A stretch of 64,000 bases of DNA from Planctomycetota bacterium (GTDB taxonomy: Bacteria > Planctomycetota > MHYJ01 > JACQXL01 > JACQZI01). The stretch lies in the NCBI GenBank assembly GCA_016207825.1, contig JACQZI010000008.1, positions 78,133 through 142,132 of the forward strand. Reading direction: 5' to 3'. The notes below the pieces were generated by a model. That model was not told the DNA's origin, did not search any database, and saw only the letters and a program-made list of their open reading frames with translations. The translations under genes were made by a program, and so were the position numbers. Numbering within the stretch: position 1 is the stretch's first letter; the number at the start of each line of letters is the position of its first letter. Positions 9,040-18,084 of the stretch are shown here, piece by piece.

Positions 9040-9558
9040 ATGACATTATATACACATAAAAGACTTATCCAGGTTTGTGGATTATTGCTGTTAATATGGG
9101 CGGGGATACTCGTTGTGGAGTTTATTGAACTGATTGGTGGGCTTAATGCGCTGAATAGGTGGATATCTGAAGCAAAATACGAAGAGCTTATCTCGAAATT
9201 GGAAAAAAAACGTCTTGAGCAATATATTTCTCTTATTTTTACCGTGCTTTTAATTGTCCCAAGCATAGTCACGGCATTAGGTCTTTGGTTTTATAAAAAT
9301 TGGGCAAGGATATCAGCGGTTGTAATAAGCAGTATTTCTGCTTTGTTTGTTTTCTATGTGGGCATCAAGGCTTTTATAGCAGATTATAAGTTGCATAAAT
9401 TGATTGAAGAGTCGGAGGGCAGTATTATGTGTATACTGCATGCTGATCCTCCTGTTATTTGGTATTTGATGATAATAGCATGTGCTGTCTTTATTACAGT
9501 AGTTATGCTCAACAAAAACACCAAGCTCCTGTTCGAACGCAAAGGCAAGCTGGAATAA
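9040..9558 (+). CDS. Small four-helix membrane protein of unknown function
   Basis: The protein has 172 residues with four predicted membrane helices (about 10-30, 62-84, 88-110 and 136-158) and a charged, lysine-rich loop between the first two. I do not recognise the family and see no catalytic motif. Support for it being a real gene comes from the promoter directly in front, the membrane-protein pattern, and the absence of competing frames. It is monocistronic: it is divergent from pyrR upstream and followed by a gene-free island. Confidence 0.65.
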   Translation: MTLYTHKRLIQVCGLLLLIWAGILVVEFIELIGGLNALNRWISEAKYEELISKLEKKRLEQYISLIFTVLLIVPSIVTALGLWFYKNWARISAVVISSISALFVFYVGIKAFIADYKLHKLIEESEGSIMCILHADPPVIWYLMIIACAVFITVVMLNKNTKLLFERKGKLE

Positions 9559-10637
9559 TAATTATCTTTTAGCTGTATTAACTCTGCGCTCTCCCGCCCC
9601 GACGTAATGTCGGGGACGAGGCTCCCGCCTATAATGGCGTCGCCCTTCGGGACGAACCTCGCCCGTATGGGCGGGATGTCCGCCTGTGGGCGACGCCCCG
9701 ATACATCGGGGCGGCTGTGGCTAATCGTTCAGGGTAATAGGGGATAGGGCTGTTAACCCATCCTTTATCCGAATAGGCGGTCAGGAGTATTCTTTAACCC
9801 ATATCTCTTTAATCATACCATGGCTGGTCGTAATGATTAATAGGGGTGGGGTAGGTTAACCATCCGGCTATTCCGTATCATTCCGCTATCCTAATCCATT
9901 CATCCATCCGGCCAGTATATTTCCTTTAACCAGCCCGGACTATTCTTTAGAGTGGGGTAGAGTTATTGCCCCACTAGGTGGTCATGTAGATATAGTCAAT
10001 AGGTCATAGTATTATTGTTCATTTTAGATAGTTATATCTCAGGCATGGGGTAGTTATATAGCTTATAGCGCATATAAATACAGACGGATGGATATATAGA
10101 TAGTGCCGTAATGGCATAATTATACATTCTATAGGACAAATAATATATGCGGTTTTGGCAATATATATAAGCATACATGGCATAAATATGGTGAGCAGGG
10201 GGCATAATGGCATAGAGGGGGGGAGAGGGGGGCCATGCCCCCCTATGGTAGTATATATAGTAGCCTGGTTTTAGGCGTTATACTACCTATTGTGGTCGTA
10301 AGAATGGATATCCGGCGGGAAATGGAGGCGGGAGAGGTGGAAGACAGAGGCGCATCTCGCGTCCCTATGGGACCCCGGGTTGAGGGTAAGGAGAAGGTTA
10401 AGCAGGGATATTCTATAGGGGATTAATTATTATGGATAGAGTGAATAAGTGGCAGAGAAGGTGGCCGATAAGGAAATAGGATGGGGTGGTAGATGGCAGG
10501 GGAGAGTGATTAAACGACTAAGGGTTTAATGGTTTAAGTGCTAATATCTTTATATGGTTAATTTATTATCCGATAATAGTTGCAGGAGGTATTGGGAGAG
10601 ATTAAAATACAGCCACAGATTCACTGATTAATAAAAC
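9559..10637. other. Gene-free island: GC palindromes, then TA-step-rich low-complexity DNA
   Basis: No convincing gene lies in these 1,079 bases. The first part (about 9590-9720) is a cluster of GC-rich palindromes. From about 9720 to 10430 the sequence changes to short quasi-repetitive words rich in the dinucleotide TA, such as ATATAT, ATAGTAT and TATAGTAG. Inside is a strong hairpin AGGGGGGC-CAT-GCCCCCCT (10226-10244) followed by TATGGTAGTATATATAG. The style closely resembles the island at 46020-46892. Short open frames here have no codon structure or ribosome sites. Confidence 0.6.
9597..9712. repeat. Cluster of extragenic palindromes (CCCCGAC/GTCGGGG family)
   Basis: At least three hairpins occur: CCCCGAC-N5-GTCGGGG at 9597-9615, a CGCCC-gtat-GGGCG type at about 9659-9673, and GCCCCGAT-AC-ATCGGGGC at 9695-9712. 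The word GAACCTCGCC beside the second recurs at the palindrome inside the next gene (10679-10688). This indicates one element family. Confidence 0.7.
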
Positions 10638-12053
10638 ATGAAACTAATTGTTCATTGCTCATTGCCGCCCATATGGGCGAACCTCGCCTTTGGCGGGTTC
10701 ATTGCATCAATATTGGTGTTTGCCGGCTGTGAGGGGGCGAGCCGGGAAGAAGTTATTGCCGGGGGAAGCGGCACTCCCAAGCCGCCTTCCAACCTCAGAA
10801 CCACTGCCATTCTTCCCACCCAGATAAGCCTTGCCTGGGATGATAATTCCACCAATGAAACCGGATTCAAATTAGAGCGTAAAAAGTCGACAGAAGAAGC
10901 GTATTCCCTGATTAAAACCCTTCCGGAAAATACGCTTGCCGGTTCTGATACAGGGCTTTTACCTGCGGCTTTGTATTCTTACCGCGTTAAAGCGTATAAT
11001 AGCGCTGGAGACAGTGCTGCTTCCGCTGAAATACCGGTGCTTACACCGTGGCAGATTGATTCGATTGATACGGTTAATTCCACAGGCAGATACAGTTCTA
11101 TCGCGCTTGATTCTGTTAATGACATACATATTAGTTATTTTAACGAGACGTTAGGCGACTTGAAATACGCCACTAATTCAAGCGGTGTCTGGAGTGCTAT
11201 TACGCTTGAAGGGATTAATACGGTCGGTTCATTTACCTCCATCGCGGTCGATGAGAATAATAAGACGCATATCAGCTACCGCAATGCCGATGCCGGAACC
11301 CTTAAATACGCCACCAATGCCACTAACGCATGGATTACTTCGGTAATTGATAACAGCGCGGATGTGGGTGAATATACCTCTATCGCTACGGATGCCAACA
11401 GCAAGGTGTATATAAGTTATTACGATATTACCCATACCTCGCTTATGTATGCGACCAACGTTTCCGGCACATGGGTAACCGCCACCATTGATAATAGCGG
11501 CGATGTCGGCAAATACACTTCTATCGCGGTTGATTCGGTTTTCGGAGTTCACATCAGCTATTTTGATGAGACCAATACCGCGCTCAAGTATGCCTATAAC
11601 GTAACAGGCACATGGAATACGGTTTTTGTAACGGACGCCGCTGAACCGGTTAACGAGGGCAGCTATACTTCCATAGGCGTAACTTCTGCCGGTAAGATTT
11701 TTATCAGTTATTTTGATGATACCAATAATTCACTCAAGTGCGCCACCAATAAGTTAGGCAATTGGGATGTTTTTACCATCGATTCAAACGTTGATGCGGG
11801 TGGATATAATTCGCTAAAGTTAAGTGAAGATGGTATTGCTTATATTGCCTATTATGATATGACAAATCTTGATTTGCGCTATGCTACTTTTTATATCACT
11901 TCAGAATTTGTCAACATCACCACGTATCCTGCGGTGGATAGCTCCGGGGATGTCGGGCAGTATTGTTCCATAGCGATAGACTCGGATAAAGGGATTTATA
12001 TCAGCTATTACGACCTGACCAATGGCGACCTCAAATGCGCCATCGGGAGATAA
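10638..12053 (+). CDS. Exported FN3 plus propeller-repeat protein, probable lipoprotein
   Basis: The protein has 471 residues. The N-terminus has a hydrophobic stretch ending LVFAGC, an imperfect lipobox with Phe at -3, so outer-membrane anchoring is possible. A fibronectin type III domain (about 50-135, starting PPSNLRTTAI) is followed by about eight repeats of roughly 40 residues with the pattern YTSIAVD....HISY.......LKYATN...W. They likely form a beta-propeller. Codons 10-20 are supplied by a GC palindrome also found between genes, so the signal-peptide region appears to have been reshaped by an inserted element. No ribosome site is visible. The role is presumably surface binding, but the ligand is unknown. 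Confidence 0.8.
   Translation: MKLIVHCSLPPIWANLAFGGFIASILVFAGCEGASREEVIAGGSGTPKPPSNLRTTAILPTQISLAWDDNSTNETGFKLERKKSTEEAYSLIKTLPENTLAGSDTGLLPAALYSYRVKAYNSAGDSAASAEIPVLTPWQIDSIDTVNSTGRYSSIALDSVNDIHISYFNETLGDLKYATNSSGVWSAITLEGINTVGSFTSIAVDENNKTHISYRNADAGTLKYATNATNAWITSVIDNSADVGEYTSIATDANSKVYISYYDITHTSLMYATNVSGTWVTATIDNSGDVGKYTSIAVDSVFGVHISYFDETNTALKYAYNVTGTWNTVFVTDAAEPVNEGSYTSIGVTSAGKIFISYFDDTNNSLKCATNKLGNWDVFTIDSNVDAGGYNSLKLSEDGIAYIAYYDMTNLDLRYATFYITSEFVNITTYPAVDSSGDVGQYCSIAIDSDKGIYISYYDLTNGDLKCAIGR
10666..10695. repeat. Palindromic element inside a signal-peptide coding region
   Basis: A perfect 14-bp palindrome CGCCCATATGGGCG (10666-10679) and a second hairpin CGCC-TTT-GGCG (10685-10695), joined by AACCT, lie within codons 10-20 of the exported protein gene. 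They match the extragenic palindromes at 9650-9673 in order and wording. Confidence 0.65.
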
Positions 12054-12070
12054 CCTCAAAGGCGAATGCT

Positions 12071-12143
12071 AACACGAATCCCACGAATGGAACGAATCTC
12101 ACAAATAATTCGTTTTATTCGCCATATTCGTGTTATTCGTGTT
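12071..12143. terminator. CACGAAT-type inverted repeat between convergent genes
   Basis: Three ACGAAT words on the left (12071-12097) face four ATTCGT/ATTCGC words on the right (12108-12143), giving a long imperfect hairpin. It lies between the convergent 3' ends of the propeller gene and dacB. A bidirectional terminator is likely, although no clean U-tract follows. Confidence 0.45.
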
Positions 12144-12176
12144 CTCTTCTTTGCGACTCTGTGGCAAATTAAGGTG

Positions 12177-13811
12177 TCAATCCTTCAGCAATAGTTTCAC
12201 CACTTCATCCTGGAACTTCCGCGCATTGGAGAGGTCGGAGAAGTTGTTTATTATTATGGAGAAGGCATAGTTTTTGTGGTTAGTGATATAACCTGAAAGG
12301 GCGGAGACTCCGCTGATATAACCGGTTTTTGCCCAGACGGTTTTGGCCAGCCCTTTGCCGTTAATGCGGTTTTTCAGGCTTCCGTCATCCCCGTTGGCGG
12401 GGAGTGTTTCTATGAAATCTTTACCGTATTTCTGGCTGGCAATATAGCGCAGGAGTTTTACCATCGCGTCCGGCGTGATTTTATTGCCTCTTGATAATCC
12501 GGAACCGTCCACCTGTTCGTAGGTTTTCGTGCTTGTTACGATTTTCTGCCCCAGAAGGAATTTTTCTATCTGTGCCGCGCCGCCTTTAAATGAGCCGGAG
12601 CTTCTGAAATAAGAGCCGAGTGTTTTCAGTATCTGTTCGGCGTAAAAATTTTGGCTGTTTTTATTGGTGACCGTTATGGTGGTTAATAAATCCGTCTTGG
12701 ATGATGCCAACTCTGTCAGGTGATCTGATTTCCGGTTATAGGTTTTATCCGTTAACTTGATTTCGCCAAGGACAGGGATGGATTTTTTACGGGAAAAAGT
12801 TTCCTTTAAGACCGTCCCGAAATAAAGCGGCGGGTTTTCTATGGTGATTGATTCCTTATACGGCTCGGCATGGATATAAAATCTACCGCTGATAACGATG
12901 GTGTTTGTACTTTCTTTCCGGCGCAGACTGACTGCGTGGTTGGAACTGCGCGTCGTTGAACTACAGTCATTAATTATTGTTACATAATCGGTATTTGGCT
13001 CAAGGCGGTAGGATACCTCATCTTTTTTATCATTATAATAAACCGTGATATCGATGCAGTTGTCGTTAAAGGAAACCCCGCCAACCGGTGCGCAATACCA
13101 GGCGGAAAGCTGGTTTTCCGGCCAGGAGCATACCAGGTATTCGCGGTCAAAGGCAGTGTCGTCAATGATGATATTTCCTTCTACCCGGTTGATTCCCAGT
13201 TTTTTCAGTATCTTTACCCATTCCTCAAAGACCGCCGTGGAATTGCCGTTATAGAACCTGCCGGAAATATTCGGGTTGCCGTTGCTTTTGACTATCAAGT
13301 TCCCTTTGAGCGCACCGTCTATAACCGGCCCCTGGCGGTAAAGGGTGGTTTCGTATTTAAAATCAGGACCTAAAAGGCATAAAGCCGCGCCGGTGGTAAA
13401 CACCTTAAGGTTAGAGGCCGGCATGAGTGGGGTGCCGGAGTTTTTATCACAGATTACCTTATTATCATTAAGCGAAACCGCCTTGATTCCTATTTTTGCC
13501 TTGGAGAGGTGGTATTTACTTACAAGGCGTGAAATCTTTTCCCCCATTTCGCGGCAGGCGGCGGCATCGATTGTTTCTTCAGGGTACGGAACGGGTTTTA
13601 ATTCAGGAGGGAGGTAATTATGGCTGTTTTGTATGCTGATGGGGTTAGCGGCAGAACTAGTATTGTTATCCCTTGCGGAAACCGTGATGAATACCAAAAG
13701 AGTGCATAGTAAGACCAGGAGAGGAATTATTTTTAGGATTGATGCCTGTCTGCCAAAGAGACTGGGTAAGGCCTTTTTTATTTCAGGAGCTTGGGTGATT
13801 TGGTTATACAT
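12177..13811 (-). CDS. dacB: D-alanyl-D-alanine carboxypeptidase/endopeptidase, PBP4 (DacB) type
   Basis: The protein has 544 residues. A membrane anchor or uncleaved signal lies at about 25-46. The penicillin-binding triad is present: MPASNLKVF with the SxxK serine near residue 132, the segment VDGSGLSRGN that carries the second motif, and KTG near 492 in WAKTGYISG. The long insert between the first and second motifs is characteristic of class C enzymes. It trims D-Ala-D-Ala or cleaves peptide cross-links in the periplasm. The start overlaps the 3' end of gpsA by 34 bases, suggesting coupled expression. It is the last gene of the rplL-to-dacB series. Confidence 0.93.
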   Translation of the reverse strand: MYNQITQAPEIKKALPSLFGRQASILKIIPLLVLLCTLLVFITVSARDNNTSSAANPISIQNSHNYLPPELKPVPYPEETIDAAACREMGEKISRLVSKYHLSKAKIGIKAVSLNDNKVICDKNSGTPLMPASNLKVFTTGAALCLLGPDFKYETTLYRQGPVIDGALKGNLIVKSNGNPNISGRFYNGNSTAVFEEWVKILKKLGINRVEGNIIIDDTAFDREYLVCSWPENQLSAWYCAPVGGVSFNDNCIDITVYYNDKKDEVSYRLEPNTDYVTIINDCSSTTRSSNHAVSLRRKESTNTIVISGRFYIHAEPYKESITIENPPLYFGTVLKETFSRKKSIPVLGEIKLTDKTYNRKSDHLTELASSKTDLLTTITVTNKNSQNFYAEQILKTLGSYFRSSGSFKGGAAQIEKFLLGQKIVTSTKTYEQVDGSGLSRGNKITPDAMVKLLRYIASQKYGKDFIETLPANGDDGSLKNRINGKGLAKTVWAKTGYISGVSALSGYITNHKNYAFSIIINNFSDLSNARKFQDEVVKLLLKD

Positions 13812-14809
13812 AAGTCCTCGGTCTCGCTTTTCGCACGGCGTCCCATTAAATCGCGAACGGCCTGTTTCGGGTCTTTACGGCGGAACAGGATATTATAGAC
13901 TTCCTTTGTTATCGGCATTTCTATTTTGTATTGATTAGACAATTTTATCGCGGCCTTTGTCGTCCAGACGCCTTCCGCAACCATCTCCATGGAAGCCATG
14001 ATTTGCCTGAGTGTTTTGCCCTGCCCGAGTTGCATTCCGACCGCGCGGTTCCTGCCGTGGGGTGAGACACAGGTGGTGATGAGGTCGCCCAGCCCGGAAA
14101 GGCCGAAGAATGTGTTTTGATGCGCGCCCATGGCTTTGCCAAGCCGTGCGATTTCAGCCAGCCCGCGGGTTAAAAGAGCTGATTTGGTGTTGTCGCCCAG
14201 CTTCAGCCCGTCGCAGATGCCGGCGGCAATGGCGATGATATTCTTTATAGCGCCGCCCAGTTCCACTCCCGTAATATCCGAATGGGTATAAGGGCGGAAA
14301 TGGCTGTTCATAAATGCGGATTGCGCCATTTTTGCCAGTTCCATATTCTTAGAGGCAATGACCACGCTTGCCGGGAGGCCGCGGCTGACTTCTTCCGCGT
14401 GGCTGGGGCCGGAAAGGACAGCAATTTTATCCGTTCCCAATACTTCCGTTATTATCTCACTTGGGCGTTTAAGCGTTCCCATTTCCAACCCTTTGGCTAC
14501 GGAGACGATGGGGATGGTAGATTTTAGATTGTAGATTTTAGTTTTTAGTTTGGATAAAACCGAGCGCGAGTATTGGGTGGGAATAGCCATGACCACCAGG
14601 TTACAGGTTATAAGTTGTAAGTTAGAGGTTATTTTGATAGAAGAGGGGAGTTTGATGCCGGGGAGGAATTTCGTGTTTTCCCGTTTCTTTGCCATAAGGC
14701 GGGCGTAATCAGGGAAATTGCTCCAGAGCGTTACGTTATGCCCGTTCTTATCCAGGAGCAGAGCTATCGCCGTTCCCCAGCCGCCGTCGCCTAAAACTAA
14801 TATGTTCAT
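13778..14809 (-). CDS. gpsA: Glycerol-3-phosphate dehydrogenase [NAD(P)+]
   Basis: The protein has 343 residues and makes sn-glycerol 3-phosphate from dihydroxyacetone phosphate for phospholipid synthesis. The nucleotide-binding loop is LGDGGWGTA at residues 5-13. The C-terminal domain shows GAIKNIIAIAAGICDGLKLG and LSGLGDL, both conserved in GpsA. It follows plsY, which consumes its product, so the pair forms a functional step. The family is cytosolic. The C-terminus is somewhat longer than usual and overlaps dacB. Confidence 0.96.
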   Translation of the reverse strand: MNILVLGDGGWGTAIALLLDKNGHNVTLWSNFPDYARLMAKKRENTKFLPGIKLPSSIKITSNLQLITCNLVVMAIPTQYSRSVLSKLKTKIYNLKSTIPIVSVAKGLEMGTLKRPSEIITEVLGTDKIAVLSGPSHAEEVSRGLPASVVIASKNMELAKMAQSAFMNSHFRPYTHSDITGVELGGAIKNIIAIAAGICDGLKLGDNTKSALLTRGLAEIARLGKAMGAHQNTFFGLSGLGDLITTCVSPHGRNRAVGMQLGQGKTLRQIMASMEMVAEGVWTTKAAIKLSNQYKIEMPITKEVYNILFRRKDPKQAVRDLMGRRAKSETEDLCITKSPKLLK

Positions 14810-14815
14810 AACAAT

Positions 14816-14869
14816 AGTTCAATGGTTCAAATGTTCAACAGTTCAATAGTTTCCGCCTTTGGCGGACAA
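14816..14869. repeat. GTTCAA repeats joined to a TCCGCC-TTT-GGCGGA palindrome
   Basis: Four copies of GTTCAA with short varied spacers (14817-14846) lead into the perfect palindrome at 14852-14866. The reverse complement of the same combination occurs at about 8929-8990. Here it fills the gap between gpsA and plsY. Confidence 0.6.
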
Positions 14870-14873
14870 TAGG

Positions 14874-15596
14874 TTAAGGGTTTAATGTTTTATCGTCTTT
14901 TCGCCGTCTAAAGTTGACCTTAGGTTCTGTTCCAGCCATTAATCGTTTTATGTTAGGGATATGTTTGATAATAATCAATGCGACAATAAAACTTGTCGCA
15001 TATAAAATCGGAATATAATTATATCGGACTAAAGGAAGTCCGAGTATCGGTTGTTGAATTATTGTTTCTCCGAAAGTAAATAATAACCATAAATTAATAA
15101 GCAGAAGAAAAGATGATAATATTGATGCCAAGGAAATATATCTAAAAATGATAACCAATAATAGCCAAATACATAATGAAATTATTGTTAGAAATGGCAT
15201 AATAATGATGAAAAAGCCAAATGACGTTGCGATGCCTTTTCCTCCTTTGAATTTAAACCAGACAGGAAAGATATGCCCAAAAACAGATAAGAATCCGCAC
15301 TGTATGGAGACTTCAAATGATATTACGCCTTCAAAAAGAGAATACCTATCTCCGGCTAAGTGAAACATAATGAGAAATGCTAAAACAAAAGCACCTACTC
15401 CCTTAAAAGCATCTAATAGGAATGCTAAAATTCCGATTGGCCATCCCATAACACGAGCCACATTCGTTGCACCGATATTGCCGCTGCCGATGGTGCGGAT
15501 ATCAATTCCCTTAGCAAGCTTTACGATAATATAGCCGAACGGAATAGAGCCAATAAGATATCCGGCAAGAGCGCAAATTATGTGGTAGGTTTCCAT
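14874..15596 (-). CDS. plsY: Glycerol-3-phosphate acyltransferase (acyl-phosphate type)
   Basis: This 240-residue polytopic membrane protein transfers an acyl chain from acyl phosphate to position 1 of glycerol 3-phosphate. The family signatures are all seen: GSIPFGYIIVKL, the loop IGSGNIGATNVAR, and FKGGKGIATSFG. Length is slightly above the usual 195-220 because of loops in the C-terminal half. The start codon overlaps the gmhA stop as TAATG, so translation is coupled. The next gene, gpsA, supplies its substrate. Confidence 0.95.
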   Translation of the reverse strand: METYHIICALAGYLIGSIPFGYIIVKLAKGIDIRTIGSGNIGATNVARVMGWPIGILAFLLDAFKGVGAFVLAFLIMFHLAGDRYSLFEGVISFEVSIQCGFLSVFGHIFPVWFKFKGGKGIATSFGFFIIIMPFLTIISLCIWLLLVIIFRYISLASILSSFLLLINLWLLFTFGETIIQQPILGLPLVRYNYIPILYATSFIVALIIIKHIPNIKRLMAGTEPKVNFRRRKDDKTLNP

Positions 15597-16174
15597 TAGA
15601 ATGATGCTTCAATTAACCCGCAAATCACGTGCCCGACTGTGATATGGCATTCCTGTATGCGGGCAGTGGTGTTTGACGGTGCGCAGAAGGCGAAGTCAAC
15701 TATGTCTTTTAGTTTTCCCCCGTCTTGGCCGGTAAGCCCGATTGTTTTTACATGGAGCTTTTTGCATAATTTGACCGCTTCCAGCACGTTGGGGGAGTTC
15801 CCGCTGGTCGAGATGGCAATCGCGACGTCGCCTTTTTTTGCCAGCGCCTGTATCTGCCAGCTGAAAACAGAATCAAACCCGTAATCGTTGGCGATAGCGG
15901 TAATCAAGGAGGTGTTGGTGGTCAAGGCGATAGCCGGCAGGGGATGCCGCTTATCCTTAGTGAAGCGCCCGATTAATTCCGCGGCAATATGCTGTGAATC
16001 GGCGGCGCTACCGCCGTTACCGAATAGTATTATTTTATTCCCCCTTTTTAAGGCAGTAATTGTCAGTTCGGCAAGGCGAGTGATAAACGGCGCGCAATCT
16101 ACCAGCATGTAATTTGACTGGCAAGCTTCCAGCAGACTTTCCTTGGTAAGAGAGAGCAGATTATTTTTTCTCAT
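15596..16174 (-). CDS. gmhA: Sedoheptulose-7-phosphate isomerase (SIS family)
   Basis: The protein has 192 residues with the single SIS domain of Gmh[21 protein letters not shown] is the active-site segment with the conserved histidine and glutamate. [13 protein letters not shown] is the sugar-phosphate-binding loop, and [16 protein letters not shown] is the C-terminal catalytic segment. It converts sedoheptulose 7-phosphate to D-glycero-D-manno-heptose 7-phosphate, the entry to ADP-heptose. HldE, two genes upstream, performs the following kinase and nucleotidyl-transfer steps. No gmhB phosphatase is present nearby. Confidence 0.95.
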   Translation of the reverse strand: MRKNNLLSLTKESLLEACQSNYMLVDCAPFITRLAELTITALKRGNKIILFGNGGSAADSQHIAAELIGRFTKDKRHPLPAIALTTNTSLITAIANDYGFDSVFSWQIQALAKKGDVAIAISTSGNSPNVLEAVKLCKKLHVKTIGLTGQDGGKLKDIVDFAFCAPSNTTARIQECHITVGHVICGLIEASF

Positions 16175-16625
16175 CTTTTAACGCTTTCTCTAAATCGTCT
16201 TTTAGTTTTTTGGCTTTAATCATTGCCTGGATAAGCTGTTTTTCCTCTTCTTCAGGCAGGTTTTTGGGCCGGGTTTGGTAGGCCTTAATCAGGTTGTCTA
16301 TGATTTTCTGGGCATTTTGCTGGATAATGCGGGCAATATCCTCTTTTGAAGGCACACGGCTTTTAAGGCGGACGCGCGGGCCCGAATAGTAATCTAATGA
16401 TTCCATTTCCTCTGTTTCTTCCGGGTCGTTTTCCCACGGGGCTTCCTTGAATTGCTGCACGACCAGCCGCCCATCGTTTTTTACTAATTCAGTAAATTCT
16501 TCAAGAGTTGGCATATTCGGAGTGTTTTCGTCCCGCAGTGTTTCCCAGAGCTTCTTTACCGGGACAAAGAAATCCACGGCGGTTTCCAAATCAGCAATAA
16601 TCATATCAACGATAGTATGTTTCAT
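16161..16625 (-). CDS. Small charged helical protein between hldE and gmhA, function unknown
   Basis: The protein has 154 residues, no signal peptide and no membrane segment. It is rich in Glu and Lys and mostly helical, with a probable coiled coil at about 95-150. I recognise no domain. It starts within the last codons of hldE (ATGA overlap) and ends inside gmhA (14-bp overlap). Such tight packing suggests a real, co-translated cytosolic protein, perhaps an accessory to heptose synthesis. That role is inference from position only. Confidence 0.75.
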   Translation of the reverse strand: MKHTIVDMIIADLETAVDFFVPVKKLWETLRDENTPNMPTLEEFTELVKNDGRLVVQQFKEAPWENDPEETEEMESLDYYSGPRVRLKSRVPSKEDIARIIQQNAQKIIDNLIKAYQTRPKNLPEEEEKQLIQAMIKAKKLKDDLEKALKDEKK

Positions 16626-18073
16626 GATAATTTTTGTATTATTTTTGTCGTAGAAATGCCCTTTTCCAGTGGAGCAAAGACGATTTTGCCGCCGGTTGAT
16701 TTTATTATGTCTTCTCCGACTACCTTTTTCCCTTTCCAGTCAATCCCTTTGACCAGGATATTCGGCTTGATGTTGCTTATAAGCTTGTATGGGGTGGGTT
16801 CGTCAAAGATTACGATATAATCAACCGATTCTAGGGAGGCGATTGAATGGCTCCTGAGTTCCTGGTTAAAAATAGGTCTGCCTTTGCCTTTAATCAAACG
16901 GACGGATTTATCGGAATTCAGCCCGACGACAAGAATATCACCCTGCGCGCGTGCGAAATTGAGCGATTTTATATGTCCTGGATGCAGAATATCGAAACAT
17001 CCATTGGTGAAAACAATGTGTTTATCTGGAAAAGCTTTGCGCATATTTATTATTTCATCCAAGGTTTTTATCTTTATTGCCGGCGGGGTGAATGTATGTT
17101 TTGAATAGTGTTCGATTATTTCATCCTTGGAAACGGTTGCCGTGCCCAATTTGCCGACAACCACTCCGGCCGCCAGGTTAGCCAAATGGATGGATTGGGC
17201 ATAATTTAATCCTGAAACGAGGCTGATACACAGTGTTGCCAGCACCGTATCGCCTGCGCCGGTAACGTCGTAAACGGATAATGATTTTGTACGGCCTTCA
17301 ATTTCCTGCCCTTTCCTCGAAAGCAAATAGATGCCGTGTTCACCGCGGGTGATTACCACGAATTCCAGATTCAGTGTGGTGATTAACTTTTTAGCCGCTT
17401 CTTTTAATGATTTAGCATCCTTTATTTCTATCCCGCTTGCCATTTCCGCTTCCAAGCGGTTGGGTGTAATCGCAGTGGAGCCTTTATATTTACTATAGTC
17501 TTTTCCCTTCGGTCCGATAAGCAGTTTTTTGTGGTGTTGTCTGCATAGCCTGCAGAGGAATTTCATCAGGGAATCGGTCAAAACTCCCTTACAGTAATCA
17601 GATGCAACGACCAAATCGGCGTTTTTAATATTAGCGCGGAGATGTTTAATAATTATTTGCTCGGTAGTTTTGGAAATAGGCTCGGCTTTTTCCGTATCGA
17701 CCCTTAGCACCTGCCTTTTATGGGTTGAATCGACAAAACGGTTTTTAACCGTGGTGACGCGGTGTTTTTCGGTAATGACGAGCCTCGTATTAATACCAAT
17801 TGCTTTCAGCTTATTTTTAAAAAGTTTCCCATTTTCATCATCGCCTACCGCTCCGAGGCAGATGACTTTTGCGCCAAGTGTGATGAGGTTATGGGCAACA
17901 TTGGCCGCTCCGCCGACATGCAGCTTTTCTGCTTGGAAATCCAGTATTTGAAAAGGGGCTTCGGGCGATATACGGCCGGCTTTGCCCCATGTATAGCGGT
18001 CAAGGATAAGGTCTCCGACCACTAAAACATAAGGACGCTTAAACCTGTTGATGACATCAATTAAAGTGTCCAC
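16622..18073 (-). CDS. hldE: Bifunctional heptose-7-phosphate kinase / heptose-1-phosphate adenylyltransferase
   Basis: The protein has 483 residues. Residues 1-320 are a PfkB-type kinase with GGAANVAHNL near the substrate site and the catalytic motif DVTGAGDTV. From about 345 comes a nucleotidyltransferase domain with FTNGCFDILHPGHIKS, which contains the HxGH-type motif. The enzyme phosphorylates heptose 7-phosphate at C1 and later adenylates heptose 1-phosphate. The start is GTG, with AAGGTG just upstream and 11 bp after rpoC, so it should be read as part of the rpoBC transcript. This implies a Gram-negative envelope with ADP-heptose-containing glycan or LPS. Confidence 0.95.
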   Translation of the reverse strand: MDTLIDVINRFKRPYVLVVGDLILDRYTWGKAGRISPEAPFQILDFQAEKLHVGGAANVAHNLITLGAKVICLGAVGDDENGKLFKNKLKAIGINTRLVITEKHRVTTVKNRFVDSTHKRQVLRVDTEKAEPISKTTEQIIIKHLRANIKNADLVVASDYCKGVLTDSLMKFLCRLCRQHHKKLLIGPKGKDYSKYKGSTAITPNRLEAEMASGIEIKDAKSLKEAAKKLITTLNLEFVVITRGEHGIYLLSRKGQEIEGRTKSLSVYDVTGAGDTVLATLCISLVSGLNYAQSIHLANLAAGVVVGKLGTATVSKDEIIEHYSKHTFTPPAIKIKTLDEIINMRKAFPDKHIVFTNGCFDILHPGHIKSLNFARAQGDILVVGLNSDKSVRLIKGKGRPIFNQELRSHSIASLESVDYIVIFDEPTPYKLISNIKPNILVKGIDWKGKKVVGEDIIKSTGGKIVFAPLEKGISTTKIIQKLS

Positions 18074-18084
18074 AGGAAATCACC

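Noticed and set aside
10019-10426. Two open frames of 63-64 codons in the first TA-rich island
   Set aside because: No ribosome site, odd composition dictated by low-complexity DNA, and overlap of a strong hairpin.
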